Assembly: GCA_014706385.1 (NCBI GenBank)
Contig: JACGZH010000010.1
Span: 868,001-932,000 of the forward strand
Source of the DNA: Phaffia rhodozyma
Taxonomy: Eukaryota; Basidiomycota; Tremellomycetes; Cystofilobasidiales; Mrakiaceae
Direction of reading: 5' to 3'
Length of the DNA stretch: 64,000 nucleotides
Every line of letters begins with the position of its first letter. Positions within the stretch are counted from its first letter, which is position 1. Below are positions 16,191 through 28,789 of the stretch, piece by piece. A program made the position numbers and the translations under genes. Below the pieces are notes generated by a model that saw nothing but the letters and a program-made list of their open reading frames with translations, did no database searches and had not been told where the DNA came from.

Positions 16191-19100
16191 CTAAGTCGTC
16201 TGAGTGACAGGAGTGTATGAATCGAAGAGGAAGGGGCAGTTAGGCGGCATATTCTTCTCGGCTGTCAAGAAGGCACTGCCATGAATAAAGACAAAGGCTT
16301 ACGGAGGTGGTCGTGCTGCAATTTTTCTCCTTGTTTTCATCTGCCAAGTTTCAAATATGACACCTATCAAGCCCAAGAAATTGTTAGAAAGTTTGGATTA
16401 GAGGAAGCTATACTTGATTCGGAATGTTTCTCGGTAAAAAAAATATGGGAAATGAAATATAAAGACTGACCGATAATTCGTTTGCGCTCGACCACGGCCG
16501 CCCGGTTCTTATCCCTGAACACTGGAAGACGCTCTCTTAGCCGGTTCATTGCTCTTTGTTTAGTGTGCGACTTGTAGAAGTGAATAGCGGCAGCGACGTG
16601 GGCTACAGACTCCCATCGGAAAAGAGCAGCATCCAGAGTATTTCGATCGCTTATGAGTGCAACTTGAGCTTCCTGTAAATGGAAGTTGAGCAAATCAGCA
16701 GATGGCGACAGCGACGAGCAGCACGCCCAACAAGAGAAACACATCGTTTGAGAAAGAGAGAAAAAGAGAACATGAGGACGTCTAACAAGACAAACAGGAT
16801 CGGACGAAAGAACGTACAATAGGTTTCAACTGATACTCGATATGCTTATCCCTCCAAGACACCCACGCGTTTGTGAGCGTTCGAATCCTTATTCTCTCTA
16901 GTCTCTCAGCTTCCTCAATCTTGTCATAAACAGACTCTTTCGCCGCTCGTCGCCAATGTTTCAACACCTTCCGAAGTGTTTCTAGAGGATGACAAATAAG
17001 CCATATTCACTCTGTAAGTAGATAGTCGTAAATGGATTCTTTCTTAGGAGATATGAAAACTCTACCTTGAGCTTTGACTGTTCTGTGACACTCCATCAAC
17101 ATCTGCTGGTCCAGATGCTTCAAACAACCCGAGACCCACTGAGCGAACGCTCGAGAGACTATCTTCTGGTTGTAAGCCTTCACCTGAATTTGCTCTTCGT
17201 TCCTTTGCATGAAAAGACGAGAGCGCCAGACCTCTATCGTTCGGTTCGTTAAACGCTAGATAGTCCAGGACGATATGGGTCAATACAGCACTGATAGATG
17301 TGTCTTGTGCCTCTACTCTTGAAATTGAATGAGAGCTTACACGATTGGTGTTGTCTGTGAAGACGTCCTCCAGAGCGTTCAGACTCTTAGAACGGCGACA
17401 TGCCAAAGACCATGCTAAGTTTAGGCAGCGTTGAACACAAAGAAAATGAGTAGTAAGATTAATTAATCAGTTAGCTACAACCAGTCTACGCCGAGCGAAA
17501 AGAATTTGTTAAATACCTTCGAAAGCGGTCCGGACGACTTTTCTCTCCTGTGCATCGATCCAATCATCCTGAGCTCGTTTTCGAGATTTGAATTTCCAGA
17601 TATACCAAGCCCTCCTTTTCAAGATGATTTGATAGGCTCTCGCCGCCGCTCTTTCTTGTTGTCTATGCCGCTTCAACCGATCTCGCCAGGTCTGAAGACA
17701 GGATGATAACGTGGTTCGTAAGAAGTGCTCGTCTGCTTTCGCTTGGTTCGCTTGTAGGAGATAAAATTGATTTGACCAAGTGGTTAAGGTGGAATGAAGT
17801 TTGCGACGGGCGAGCGTATTCACAAAAACCGTTCCGATGTCTACCAACGAGGTGTAGAAATGACAACTCTGTAAATCTTTTCCTTGGTTAAGCAGATCAA
17901 AGATGAAGCGTGAACGAGTACTGACTGTCAAGATCCTGTGTGATGTAATCTGTTTGATCCTTCCACTTCCAGAACACGGAAGAGACTAAATTCGATTCCC
18001 TCGACGCCCGGACAATCCGACCTCTAGTCTCAAGAGCCCACAACCTAAGTGCGTTCCGGATGACATTCTCTTTTTTCTCGGCCACGATTTGTGCGAGTAT
18101 CTGAGAGTTGTACTGGTAAAAGAGAAGTCATGGCTGAACGTGAGTTCATATACTGATTTCCTCTGGCTTCAAAGAATACCGAACGGAGAGGAACTTACAT
18201 TTATCTGGCTCATTCGTGCCTTCATGATCGTAAACCCAAACTGCGAGAGAGTTTTCCGTCTGAACTCTCTCTGCAATACGTTCTCGTCACTAGAATCAAT
18301 TGCACCTCCAAAGAAATTAGCGACAGCTTTTGATTCCGTGGTTTTGAGTGAAACAAGTCACATACCAGGCAGTTTTCCAGGTTCTCAGTATGCCTTTCAG
18401 AAGTCTTTGATCCCTACGTTCACCCACGATATCCTCCGTTTGTCTCCTCGCTAATTTCATCTTCCACGTGTCCCATGCTCTACCAACGACCAAGATTTTT
18501 GTATCTGCCTCCCAACCTTCCCAGAGGCTTCTCAAATCCTGGACCTTGAGTGTCAGATGACGCCAGGCCGCAAAGGACTCAGCAATCAACCTGGCATCAT
18601 AATGATCCACCGCTAATCCTTTTGATCGAACAATTTTCCACTTTTCGAATGATCTTCTGAGCGCGTTCGTCTCGGCCCACGATTTGAATCTACCTTCGCG
18701 TTCGCCAAGGGAGATTTCCCATCGTTTTCGGCGTCGAGCTTCACAACTCGCTTTCCAGCCGAACCAAACCCGAGCGATCGTCCGTTTGTTTTCATCTTTA
18801 GCTACTCGTTCATAGAGATCTTGATGGTGTTCTAGTTTAAGAAGCCATATGCTGAGAGATCGGGCTTGAGCAGATCGGGATGCGAGTTCTGAAGCTAAGA
18901 TCGAGAGAGATTCGTTCATCCGGACGGATTTCTTCCAGGTAGAGAAAGATGAACCTAAGAGAAGAAATGCGCGCGCTCGATCAATCTGATGCTCTGTAGT
19001 CTAATCGAGACAGAAAAGTATTTGCAAGGCACAAGAGATCAGATACATACGCCCGTTGGAGCGAGGAAAGAGCTGTGAGGAAGAAGAAAAAGCATACTTT

Positions 19101-20378
19101 GACCCAATCTCGACCTCTTTTCCAGACATCCCAACATCGGCCCATGAGTCCAAGCGAATAGAACCTTTCTGCTTGCTCTCTCATCTCATCCTCCTTTCTC
19201 AGTTCTGCTTCTATCGCCGCGTCCTTTGCTGCTCTCATCAGCGAGACCCTACCAACATTCGACTGAGGTGGAGGAAGGATATCTGGTGTGTCTGGTCCAG
19301 TGGTATACTGTGTCGTCTTTTGAGGGGCCGGTAGTTGATCATTATACATCTCTATCGGCGGTGGTTCGATCTGGACGGGCGAATATAGGATTTGAGGGAT
19401 GGCGGGTGACAGATGACGAGGGATGGGCGCCCGGACCTGAAGTTGAGGGTATGGCCTGGGCGGAATGGCCGAATCCATACTTGACCTAGGTCTTGTCGGT
19501 CTACGCTCTCCTCTGCTGGCCAACGGAGTCTGGGATGAATTACGATTATGCCTTTGTCTAGCGAGAGGAGTGCTTGTTCTCTGCGGTGGACTGAGACTGC
19601 GAACGGTACTCGTTCCTCTTGTTGGTTCCCATCCTACCGCCGAGACGGTCCTCGGATCTGTATCCACCGTAAATGCTGTCTGGGACCTATCATCTGATCT
19701 GCTCTCCTCTTCTCCATCCTCCTCCTCTTCTTGCTCTTGACTGCCATATTCTTCGCCCTGTCTACCGATTTCAAGTCGATCGAATTGATTCAAGAGTCGA
19801 TAGTCAGGTGTATGTGTATGAGGCGAAGACGACGACGAAGAAAGCAAAGAACCGCCGTTCATGTGATTCGATCGGTTTTGTAGATGAGGTAGTCGAGAGG
19901 TTGATTTCCATTTGGACCACCTGTCTTGCCAGTCTGTTCCCGGGATTTCTCCTACTTTTAAAATGAACCGGTAGTATCTTTTTTTCCGGGAGGTCAGAAC
20001 ATGTATTTGTTCGGAAAATAGATGAACGAAGGAAAGAGAGAGGTAAATAAGATATGATTAGTTCATGATGTTGGTCTTTCTCGATGCTCGTGAACTTTGC
20101 ATCAGCCAAAGACTAGACCTGGAGCCAGACCCGAGTCCATATTAAACTCGGATTACGAAAAGAAGAGAGTGAAGAAGAGGAAGAAGAAGAAGAAAGAAGG
20201 CATACACAACATCATCAGAAGGATCTAATCCATGGTCAACAAGCACTCGATTATAAGCCCTAAAGATATCCAGAAACGTTGTCGAGTTCGGCCCTGAATG
20301 CAGAACGATTTCATCGATCAATCTGATATCTATCGACGGTGGCAGTTCAAACGAATGTCCTTTTGGTGAAGGTTTCAT
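16191..20378 (-). CDS. SFI1: Sfi1-like centrin-binding spindle pole body protein
   Basis: Multi-exon gene starting MKPSPKGHSFELPP at 20378; first exon 20206-20378, second exon up to 19977, last exon about 16191-16261. The N-terminal part (IDIRLIDEIVLHSG...FLDIFRAYNRVLVDHGLD, then YYRFILKVGEIPGTDWQDRW) matches the conserved start of fungal Sfi1 proteins. A Ser/Pro-rich disordered linker with an acidic run (QEQEEEEDGEEE) follows. The rest is a long series of helical repeats spaced 30-35 residues with the pattern LxxW...: ARVWFGWKASCEARR, SFEKWKIVR, SFAAWRHLT, AWDTWKMKLARR, ILRTWKTAW, TLTTWSNQF, CLQTWRDRL, AWYIWKFKSR, AWVSWRDKH. In the known family each repeat binds one centrin/Cdc31 and the filament forms the half-bridge needed for pole-body duplication. 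Inner exon borders were not all fixed. Confidence 0.82.
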
Positions 20379-20771
20379 CTCTCCTCTCCTTTGAGTCTGA
20401 ACGGAGGGACGTCGTGGTTGGGATGGTGGGCTTCAATGGATCTAGCAGGATGAGAAGAGAAACGCGACGAAAATCAGGACGCGCCAGAAATTTTCGACGC
20501 GTCGGGCCTTGACTTTGGGAGAGCTCCTTCCGTCTTGGAAGACCGTGTCTTTCTTCATTCTTAGAGTTGGCATGGAGAGAACGAACGAGAGATATGGGTA
20601 AAAAGACATGTGTTTATATGACAAAAAAGTATGTGTACGTATGTAAGTGTGTAGATGTACATGATGATGGTCTATGTATAGATGTGGTGGTTGGAAAGAA
20701 AAAGCCTTGCGATACCCGTTATTCTCACTTCCCCTTCTGTCTTGTCTAGTGAAGAAAGGGCAGGAAGAGAG
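20379..20771. other. Intergenic region between SFI1 promoter and zinc-finger gene 3' end
   Basis: Holds the promoter of SFI1 and the 3' UTR of the zinc-finger gene. A GT/ATGT-rich stretch lies at 20605-20690. No supported gene. Confidence 0.45.
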
Positions 20772-23700
20772 CTAGTACGTCGTTGGGGGAAAAACACCGC
20801 CATTCGCGCTCTGGTGTTTACCCTGTCGGAGTAATTCCAGACCAATCTCTCCGTGCTCGCCTATACGATTGGTTTGAATCCCCAAACCCGCACCCAATGT
20901 TAGATGCCTCTTTCGATGGGAACAAGAAAAAGGGGGAAGATAATGAACGATGATGAGGAAAGAAGGACGAACCAGACTTCGAATAATGGTACCTCAACCC
21001 ATGCATCAAAGCATACCGTTTCAGACAACCTCCACCCGCCTGACAGGCATACGGTTTCGCGACTTTTAACATCAAAGTTTTTGTCGCGCTCTCGTTCGTC
21101 GTCATATTCGAAATCCCGCTCGGATTCTGGGAAAGAGTGTGAGGAAGTGATCGAGCAAGAATCGGGGTATGCTCTTTCTCGATGACACCAAATGGACAGA
21201 CGCCTGGCTCCAGATGATTGATTAAACCTTTTTTAAATTCTGAATCCAAATGTCAAGACAAAACCCCAAATTTCATCAGCTCTCCCGGTCCACCTAGAGT
21301 GAAGAACAAAGACAGAAAAGACGGAAGGACACACTGTAGGCCTTTCCACAACCGGGATTAGGACAGCCGAACGAGGTTTTTTCCATAATCTCATCCGGTC
21401 CATCCGAATCCTTATCCTGATTTTTTCCGGTCCCGCCTCGACTCCTTCCGTCTAAAATTTTGTATTTGCATCTGCCCAGGGTGATGTGGTAAGTGAGTTC
21501 ATGTTTTGTTCCTATGTCAACCATGATACAAAGGCGATTTCAATATCGAGAACGAGAAATCTGAGAGCAAACATACGACCACGAGCAAGGTCTGAGAGAA
21601 AGAAGAGAAAGAAGAAGGAAGACTCACCATACGTCCGAACACACCTGGTATTTGGACAATCAAACAAGATTCCGTCTCTAGCTTTCGGTCTATCGATCAA
21701 TTCACCCATTGGCGAATACTCCATCGAGGGCGAGACCGTTTTTTTGAGTGTGGTCTGAGTGAGCCCGATGGTCCGAGGTCTACCCCTCCCTCTGCCAGTC
21801 CCACTACCGGTCCCTCTACCTCTTGCTCCTCTGCCTCTACCTCTTGTCGTTCCATTGATAGGTGATCGATGGGATGATCCATCAATGGGTGGCAGAGTGT
21901 TGAGGCCGGACACATTGTCCAACATGATATCGTCTTGGATAGCAGGAGTCGAGATGTACCCTGGGTGGGTCGGATCAGAACGAGGCTTGGCAAGGCCACC
22001 AGCGAGAGCGACGAGAGCCATGAGCGCGTCTTCCGTTCCTTCATCGTCGTCGATCCTTCCGACATGTTGCTTCATTGCTGACTGGGTTTGAATCGATGTC
22101 GCCTGACGAACGAGTATAGAAGAAGGGATGGAAGGTGATGATTCCGAGGCTACCGAAGACGAAGAAGAGGACAAGGCGGTTGAGTCGATCGAGTTGGAGG
22201 AGGAAGGAATAAGAGTAGGTACGTTGACGGTGACGGTAGGGTCTGGATAGTGGGCTTTATGGGCGTGAAGGTAGATTGAGCGATATCGAGGGATCATCCC
22301 TCCCTTGGGATGAGGATGTACACCAGCCTCGATCAGAGCTATACCTTTATGTCCGTGTTCGCCTGAAGGGTAAGAAATGAAAGAAGAAATGGTCTAGTCT
22401 TCAGTTTCAGAAACGGGATACCCTGAGACGGAGTAGAAAGGAATGAGACATACCAGAATTCATGTAATGATACATCAACCCGTTCTGTTGTCTGTACTTC
22501 CTCTCACATCCATCGACTAGACAGACGAACGGTCTGACTTGTTTCTCTGCTTGTTCTTCCGAGGCTCCTTTGGCGATGATATCTCTGACACCAAAGTCGC
22601 ATTGACCCTTTTTGAAATGATACTTTAGTCCGTTGCTTTGTTCTGTGAAAGGTGAGATATATGAACAAAGAAATTGTAAGCATGTGGGTTCGTGGATGTG
22701 AGGATGGGATAGACGAAGACGAGCAAAAGAAACAAACTGTAAGCTTTACTGCAACCAAAATTAGGGCATTTGAACGTTCGTTCCAGTTGATTTCCCGCTG
22801 CCCTAGCATCTTCTTCGTCCTCGTCCTCATCTTCATCCTCATCTTCCTCATCATCTTCATCATCCTCATCTTCTTCGTCCTCGTCTTCATCATCCTCATC
22901 TTGGTCCTCTCCGATCTCAACTTCACCAGCATCAATATCGACATCGGCATCATTTTTATTCTCCTCCTTGACGGTCACCTGCGCTCTTGGAGAGCGATCG
23001 ATCTGAGCATGAGAAAGACCCGGACTCGCGCCCAGGTTGGCCTTTGCCTCTGCCTCGGCATCCGCACGTAAACTCGCATGGATGATGGCTTCGATTCCGG
23101 AAAGCTGTCTATATGGCGTCGGCGCAGAAGTGGTTAACGGAAGAGAAGCTGATGACGACGACGACGACGACGATGGTACCGACGACAAAGATGGAGACGA
23201 GGAAGATGGACCGGGATGGGTATCTAGTAAACGCGGAGCGGGTGGTGGACCGGATGTGTTTGTAAGCGCCGTTCGGCATTTTGTCTGAGCAAGATGCGCG
23301 TTAAGCTCCGAGACCATTTCTACGAAGAGCCCGAGCCAGGTTGAGAATTAGGCCAGGTAAAAGAAAGCAGATATGAAGAGCAAACGAAGGGAGAGGAGAG
23401 ACGAGGTGAAAGGAGAAGGTTTGCAAGGTTAATGGATTGTTGTCAGAACAAAGAATAAAAAGATGGTGAAAGTTTTTTTTATCAAGAAAATTTGATAAGA
23501 GAGGTTTAGAAAAAACCAAGAAAAAACGCGAGAACAAGAAAAAGAATCAGTCGACGGTGATAATGTCCAAGTGAAGAGAATATAAGAGAGAAGAGCACAA
23601 GGGCGAAGAGGTGATACTAACTATACGCCCTAGGACAAGCGACGTTGGGACATTCGAACAGATAAGGTGGTGAGGACGGGACGAGACCGGTTGTTGGAGG

Positions 23701-23964
23701 GCCGGCAGGAGCGGAGGAAGGATAGGTGTTATATTGTTGATAGTGAGCATAGGAAGGATAGATATCTGGCTGATGAGCAAGAGATTGCTGGTGAAATTGT
23801 TGTTGCTGTAGCTGTTGCTGGATCATTTGCTGATGTTGTTGATGGTGCTGTTGCTGTTGATGTTGCTGCTGTTGCTGCTGAAATGGATGAGAATGAAGAA
23901 ACGATTGAGAGTAGTACTGGGACGATGGCCGGGCCGGGTCGTACTGGGAGTGATGATGAGCCAT
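20772..23964 (-). CDS. Six-finger C2H2 transcription factor, Sfp1-related
   Basis: Start MAHHHSQYDPARPSS at 23964, stop TAG at 20772-20774. The N-terminus is Gln/His-rich (CAR repeats). Four type-A fingers read FECPNVACPRAYKMVSELNAH..TKC, FKCPNFGCSKAYKQSNGLKYH..GQC, FDCPNTRCVRTYGTKHELTYH..GRC and FGCPNPGCGKAYKFKKGLINH..GVC. Two type-B fingers read FVCLVDGCERKYRQQNGLMYH and YACQAGGGCLKRYALMHGLRYH, each followed by SGEHG...GIALI/GLELL and a GG motif. Fingers 2 to B1 and 4 to B2 form two A-B modules. A Ser/Pro linker, a long Asp/Glu run (about 22800-22905) and a Gly/Arg run (RGRGRGARGRGTG) separate them. The type-B finger resembles those of Sfp1-like fungal regulators of ribosome biogenesis; targets here are unknown. 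The last exon is set by the match of EHGEIGLELL to EHGHKGIALI, after a CTAAC branch point, with acceptor near 20869. Confidence 0.8.
22796..22906. repeat. GAA/GAT-type triplet repeat encoding an acidic tract
   Basis: On the minus strand an imperfect GAN triplet run encodes about 35 Asp/Glu residues, broken only by a few other residues, between fingers 1 and 2 of the zinc-finger protein. It could act as an acidic activation or spacer segment, and it is a likely site of length variation. Confidence 0.7.
23815..23882. repeat. CAR triplet repeat (Gln/His tract) near zinc-finger N-terminus
   Basis: The minus strand reads a mixed CAG/CAA/CAT run that encodes alternating Gln and His blocks just after the first 25 residues of the zinc-finger protein. 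Confidence 0.7.
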
Positions 23965-25013
23965 GTGGGCGAACTTGTTGTGCTTGTCGTTGCCGTTGTC
24001 CTTTGTGTTGGCTATGACGGTCGGTAAGATCAGAAGGCTATCGATCTATCCGGGCGCTGCTTCATCCTACAAATCGACAGTTGTCTGTGTTCTGAGAAGG
24101 CAAAGTGAAGAAGAAGAAGGAAAAGAAAAAAAAAAAAAAAAAAAAAGATTGTCGGAAATGAACGCAACCGAATTCGTTAAAGTAAAATAAAAATAAAAAT
24201 GAAAAATTGTAAAAAAAGTAGAAAAAAAGTAAACTTTTCTCTTATATTTCTAAGCCCACAGGCGATCAACAATTGATACACAACGGAAGATGGAGAGAAC
24301 AGCCTCATATAGTCTTTGGTCTCGATGGGTTGGTCAGAGAGTTTTCGTGAGCATACGTTGTGGTGTTTTTACTCTTCCATTCTGAGAAGGCAAGAGAACA
24401 GATGGTCAATGAATCAGTAGAAGGAGCGACTACAGCCACTCCCTTTCAGTCCATCCATCAAGAGCTAGAATGTTTCCGGCAGAGAACAAACGCATCCCTT
24501 CTCTGTGGTTCTGATGTACTTGCTATCATCCTTGCTAGTGTTGATACTTGCGTTGCTTCTTTCCTTGCTCTCCGACACATCAGATCGATCGTATATGTAT
24601 GAAATATCTCATTCACAACGTTCTTCGCGCCCGTGCACTAGCAGCAACCACACACTCGCCAACCTGTACTAGCACACTCACGCTCACGCTCACACACACA
24701 TGCACACTTATATCCATACACCTCTCAAGGACAAACAATCTTCCTTACGCTAGCCATGCCGGACAGCGATGTTTGGTGTAGCACCGACCTAGCCGGGATC
24801 TCGGTTGGGGTGTCTTCTGGAGGATCCGCTTAGGTAATCAGAATTCCCCCGGCTCTCACCAGCCGCACGGACCTTTTTTTCTCCGTAATCCTGTTCCTGG
24901 AACCCATCTACAGACGACTGAAGGTGTCGGCTTCGTGACCAGTCTCATCACTACCGTCGCCATCGTCCCCGCTACAATCGTCGGTCCCTATCGCCTGTTC
25001 GTCGCTTCCTCCC
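23965..25013. other. Divergent intergenic region (zinc-finger gene / MED25)
   Basis: About 1 kb between two divergent start codons. It holds an A-run at 24127-24148, a CA/TC-rich stretch at 24655-24720, and a small upstream ORF at 24756-24833 before MED25. No conserved gene was seen. Confidence 0.5.
24756..24833 (+). other. Possible upstream ORF before MED25
   Basis: ATG at 24756 opens a 25-codon frame closed by TAG at 24831-24833, about 180 bases ahead of the MED25 start. The TAG is directly followed by GTAATC, so the frame could also be part of a spliced leader. If it is in the mRNA it might lower translation of MED25. There is no conservation evidence. Confidence 0.25.
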
Positions 25014-27296
25014 ATGGCGTCCGTGAAACCGTTAGGGAACCCATCAGGTCGGTCGATCAGGCCGGCAACATCAACAACCGCACCCTCGCCAAGATTGTTG
25101 CCGAAAGAGATCGCAGTCGTCGTCGTCGTAGACGATTCTCCACACGTACAGGCCAGATGGAACGAACTGTTCGGACAGAGTGGATACCTCGATCAGTGTG
25201 TTAGTCGTCTACAAGCCAACGTCGGCTCTGCCAAGGTAAGTGAAAGCTTCATTTCTTGATCCCCGGTGTTTTTCTTCAGGAATATCAAGAACAGCACGGC
25301 TTAGACCTTTCCTTTACTTTCTCTCTCTTCTTTCTCCTCACCAACCTTTTCCCGTTCTACTTCCTCTGCTCCCTTGCCAACAGCTCCGGCTAGCACTGCT
25401 GATGTTTTCAGCTTCGTCAAGGAACCCGGCGCTATCCCCGATCACTCACACCCAGTACTTCCAGTCACCAGCCGGCTTCTGGCAGTCCGTTCGGGCCGGT
25501 CGACCGCTCAGTCAGGAGGAACACCACGAACCGATAGGCTCAGGTGAGATCGTGTCATCCGGTAGAGGACCAGGCTCCAGAGCCGTCAATCCTGGCCAAG
25601 GCATCATGGAAGGCTTCGTTGGTGGCATAGAAGTAAGCAGATAGTTTGATTTCTTGTCTTTCTGGTTCTTCTCCCTTGCTTGATCCTCTCTTCCGTTCTT
25701 CTGTCCTGTTCTCTTGTTCGAACGCGTCTGTGAATCGAAGGGAACACCTTCTGACCGTGTGTTCTTTCCTTCAGCTCTTTGATCTACATACTACCCATCC
25801 GTTTTCTCTACCTTCTCCGGCGCCTTCTCCCTCACCCACCCAGTCGGCATCCCAACAGACCCCGAAACCCAACAACCATAACAATCCTACCAGCACCACC
25901 ACCTCCCCCATCATCCCCGATCCATCCCCGTCACCAGCGCAGACATCTTCCTTGGCTGTACCATGCTCAATCGAACGATACATGTTTGTCGCCCTGGGAT
26001 CCGATCCGTTCATGTCCGATCCTGCAAGTACATCGTCTAGATGGTCATCCGGTCGCTCATCGGAATCAAAGTCACAGCCGCCGCCAGCGTCGCCGACAAA
26101 GATGATGAAGCAAGAATCCCCCAATCGACCAGATCCTAGAACAAGATGGAACAGAAATAGACGTCTCGATGGGCTCAGATGGTCAGAGATGATCGCGGAG
26201 GTCGAGAGAAGAGAGATCAAAATGTCCTTCTTTGGCCTCGGCTGGGGCAAACCGACCGATGGATCAGGCCAAGTTATTCAATTGATTAAAAGTGTACGTA
26301 TGCTCCATATTATCCGCTTCTCTTTCAGAATTAATATCAGCCACATAGCCTTAACAATCCTACGTTTTTGGTTCGTTAGTCCTTGAAACAAGCAACCGTC
26401 TCTCCCTGGTTTGGAACCCGGGCAAAAGATCTTCTTATCCTCAACGGCTTTGACCAGTCTTTGTCAAGTAAGATCTTTCTTCTATCATCTTTTGCCCCGT
26501 ATCTTTATTCCTTACTCTCTAAGCCCCACTGATTAACTGTCACGATCTCGAATCAGATAAACGATCCCAGCCCAACCCAGCCACCTCCGAAGAGAACAAT
26601 AAAAGAGGAAGGACGGCTCCCCCGAACGCTCTTCCCTTGTCGGTATCGGTTACCGCAACCTCCACGCCAGCCCCTCTGTCATCGCAACTGCCCTCCATTC
26701 AACCGGTATCTCAACCCCCACTCGAAACGTCTTCCAGTGTAAATACCAATCCGACCACTCCAGTCTCGACAAACGCCAACCTGCGATCGAAACCCCCTGG
26801 CTCGACCCCAACGGCCACATCAATGTCTTTACCTTTAGGACAATATTCCATGTCCGCCTCATCGGCCTTCAACGAGCCGGCTCAAGGTCAGGCACAGACA
26901 CAGCTACCTCAAGACATTCAGACCCAGAGATTACTTCTTGCTAAACGGATCCGGGAAACTCAAGCCGCTCAAGCTGCCCAGGCCGCTCTCAATACTTCGA
27001 ATGGGCAGCTCAGAGGAACACTTCAGCAGCAACAACAACAACCACGACCACCATTACCGTCTCAACAGCCATCACTCCAACAATCACCCATGGCCTCGAC
27101 CGGGCGTGGAAAACCCAACTCGATAGTCATCGGTACACCCGTCATAGGAGGGCAAGGACCGAACCTCGGGCAACCCAATAATCCGAACGGTCTACACAAC
27201 CCAGACTCGATGACAACGACAATGAACACATCCCAAGGAGGAATGAACCCTCAGACCGCGGCGCTCGCTCAACAGTATTACCGACAGAAACTCCAA

Positions 27297-27330
<34 letters not shown>

Positions 27331-28420
27331 AAGCACAAGCACAAGCACAAGCCCAGCCTGCAGTTGTTCCCCCACCTGCTCCCGCTCCTGTCGGTGGAAA
27401 CGGAATTGGGAACGGTCACAATGGATCAAGTGGGATCAAGATTGGTCAAACACCAGCGACTGGTCAGACTATCGGCCAAGGCCCGAATACAGGCGGAGGT
27501 CAGCCAGGAGCAGGAAAACTGTTGGTCTGGAACGGAGAGATCAGCTGGAGTGTGCATTCTCAAGGAGGGAAACCCGGCGCGGTGTTGGGATGCAAAATTT
27601 CGGCTTTTGCAGCACATGTGATTCCTCTCGAAGATTTGTAAGTCTCCCGTTGAGAGGTTTCTCTTTTGTGCGCGTGTAAGTATGGACGTAGGTCAGATGC
27701 TGATTGTGGTCATAATCATCTTCTCTTTCAAGTCAAAAGCATCTCTGGCCGAGTAGACTTCATTTGTCAGCGGTATCCCCGTTGATGATCAACGAGCTCC
27801 GAAATTATGTGACGAACGGTCGGATGCCTTGCGTTAGCTTGCATCATTCTCCTCAACCCGGAGCCACGAAGGATGAGGCCCAGCGGGGCGAACAGAGCTA
27901 TACCAGTCTGGCCAAAAACTTAGAGGGCAAGAAGACAGTGCGTGTTAATTTACCCTATGTTAAAAGGTGTTTTCTCAAGGAGGACTACTCGTATTTACGT
28001 TTTTAATTTACCGTATATATACAGATGGGCCACATCAGGTTCGGTCCCCCGGGTTCTGGTATGATCGTGTTTCCGATGAGTGGCGGTCAGAACGGACCTG
28101 TGAAGCTAATGGGGATGCTCTTCCTCAAAGTACCTGTAAGTCAACTTCTTCTTATTATTTTTCCGTCCCTCTTAGCCAGATAGCTATGGAAGAAGCAGAG
28201 AAAGGACGGAACTGAATGTGTCTGACAATCAATGGAACATGTACAGATTCCATTCTCACCCTCTGGACCATCCAATTCAAACACTCTACCTCCGACTCAG
28301 CCGACACCACCTCAATCGATGGTTAATCAGTCTGCAGTTGGCCCTACTTCATCGACCTCTTCGAATCTTCTTCAATCTCCTCTTCAACCTTCACAACAGC
28401 AACAACTCCAGCTTATGCTT

Positions 28421-28460
<40 letters not shown>

Positions 28461-28789
28461 TTCTTCAACAACACCAACAACATCAACAACAACAAGTGGT
28501 TCAGTCATTCCAACCTAATCAAGGGTTAGCAGCTCCTTCTGTGTTTGCTACCCAATCCCATCTGGGTAATTCTTTTGATACATCAGGAATCCCTGGAATG
28601 AACGTCGGTCAGCCTGGACAGGGACAGCCTGTCGGTCAAATTCAAGGTCAAGGTGGCCAAAGCGGGTTGAATTTGATTAATCTATCCACAGATCAGATCC
28701 AGCAGTTGCTACAGGCCCATAACCAGCGACAGCAGCAGCAACAACAACAAGGAGGAGCTGGTGTCGGTCAGAACCAGTGGGGAATCTAA
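25014..28789 (+). CDS. MED25: Mediator subunit 25-like protein (VWA + PTOV/ACID-like domains, Gln-rich)
   Basis: Eight exons (25014-25235, 25384-25632, 25775-26293, 26380-26467, 26557-27637, 27733-27937, 28025-28135, 28247-28789) splice to 1005 residues. The N-terminal 300 residues form a Med25-type von Willebrand A fold: KEIAVVVVVDDSPHVQARW, LRLALLMFSASS, NPGQGIMEGFVGGIELFDLH, SIERYMFVALGSDP. The metal-site DxSxS pattern is incomplete, as in other Med25 proteins. A long Gln/Pro/Ala-rich region follows, then LLVWNGEISWSVHSQGG...GCKISAFAAH and IRFGPPGSGMIVFPMSG...KLMGMLFLKVP, which fits the PTOV/ACID activator-binding domain. The tail has Gln runs. Mediator links activators to RNA polymerase II. 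Start 25014 is the first ATG after an in-frame stop near 24933. Assignment rests on domain order and short motifs, so it is good but not certain. Confidence 0.78.
27294..27356 (+). repeat. CAGGCA/CAAGCA hexanucleotide repeat coding (Gln-Ala)n
   Basis: About ten copies of a CARGCR hexamer encode an alternating Gln-Ala tract in the linker of the MED25-like protein. The first copies are identical CAGGCA units and the later ones CAAGCA, a sign of recent expansion. Confidence 0.75.
28410..28500 (+). repeat. CAR repeat coding polyglutamine in MED25 tail
   Basis: A mixed CAG/CAA run encodes two Gln blocks joined by Leu and His residues after the activator-binding domain. Confidence 0.7.

Noticed and set aside
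20859..20930. First acceptor after the last finger of the zinc-finger gene (reading EASNIGCGFGDSNQSY)
   Set aside because: It gives no similarity to the matching region of the first module. The acceptor near 20869 yields GEHGEIGLELLRQG, which aligns with GEHGHKGIALIEAG of the first module.
22652..23071. Hydrophobic Ile/Leu/Phe-rich open frame on the + strand
   Set aside because: It is the complement of the Asp/Glu triplet run of the zinc-finger gene, so it only looks like a membrane protein.
24655..24720. CA/TC-rich stretch as a telomere-like or CRISPR-like repeat
   Set aside because: It is a degenerate dinucleotide run without regular spacers or telomeric units.
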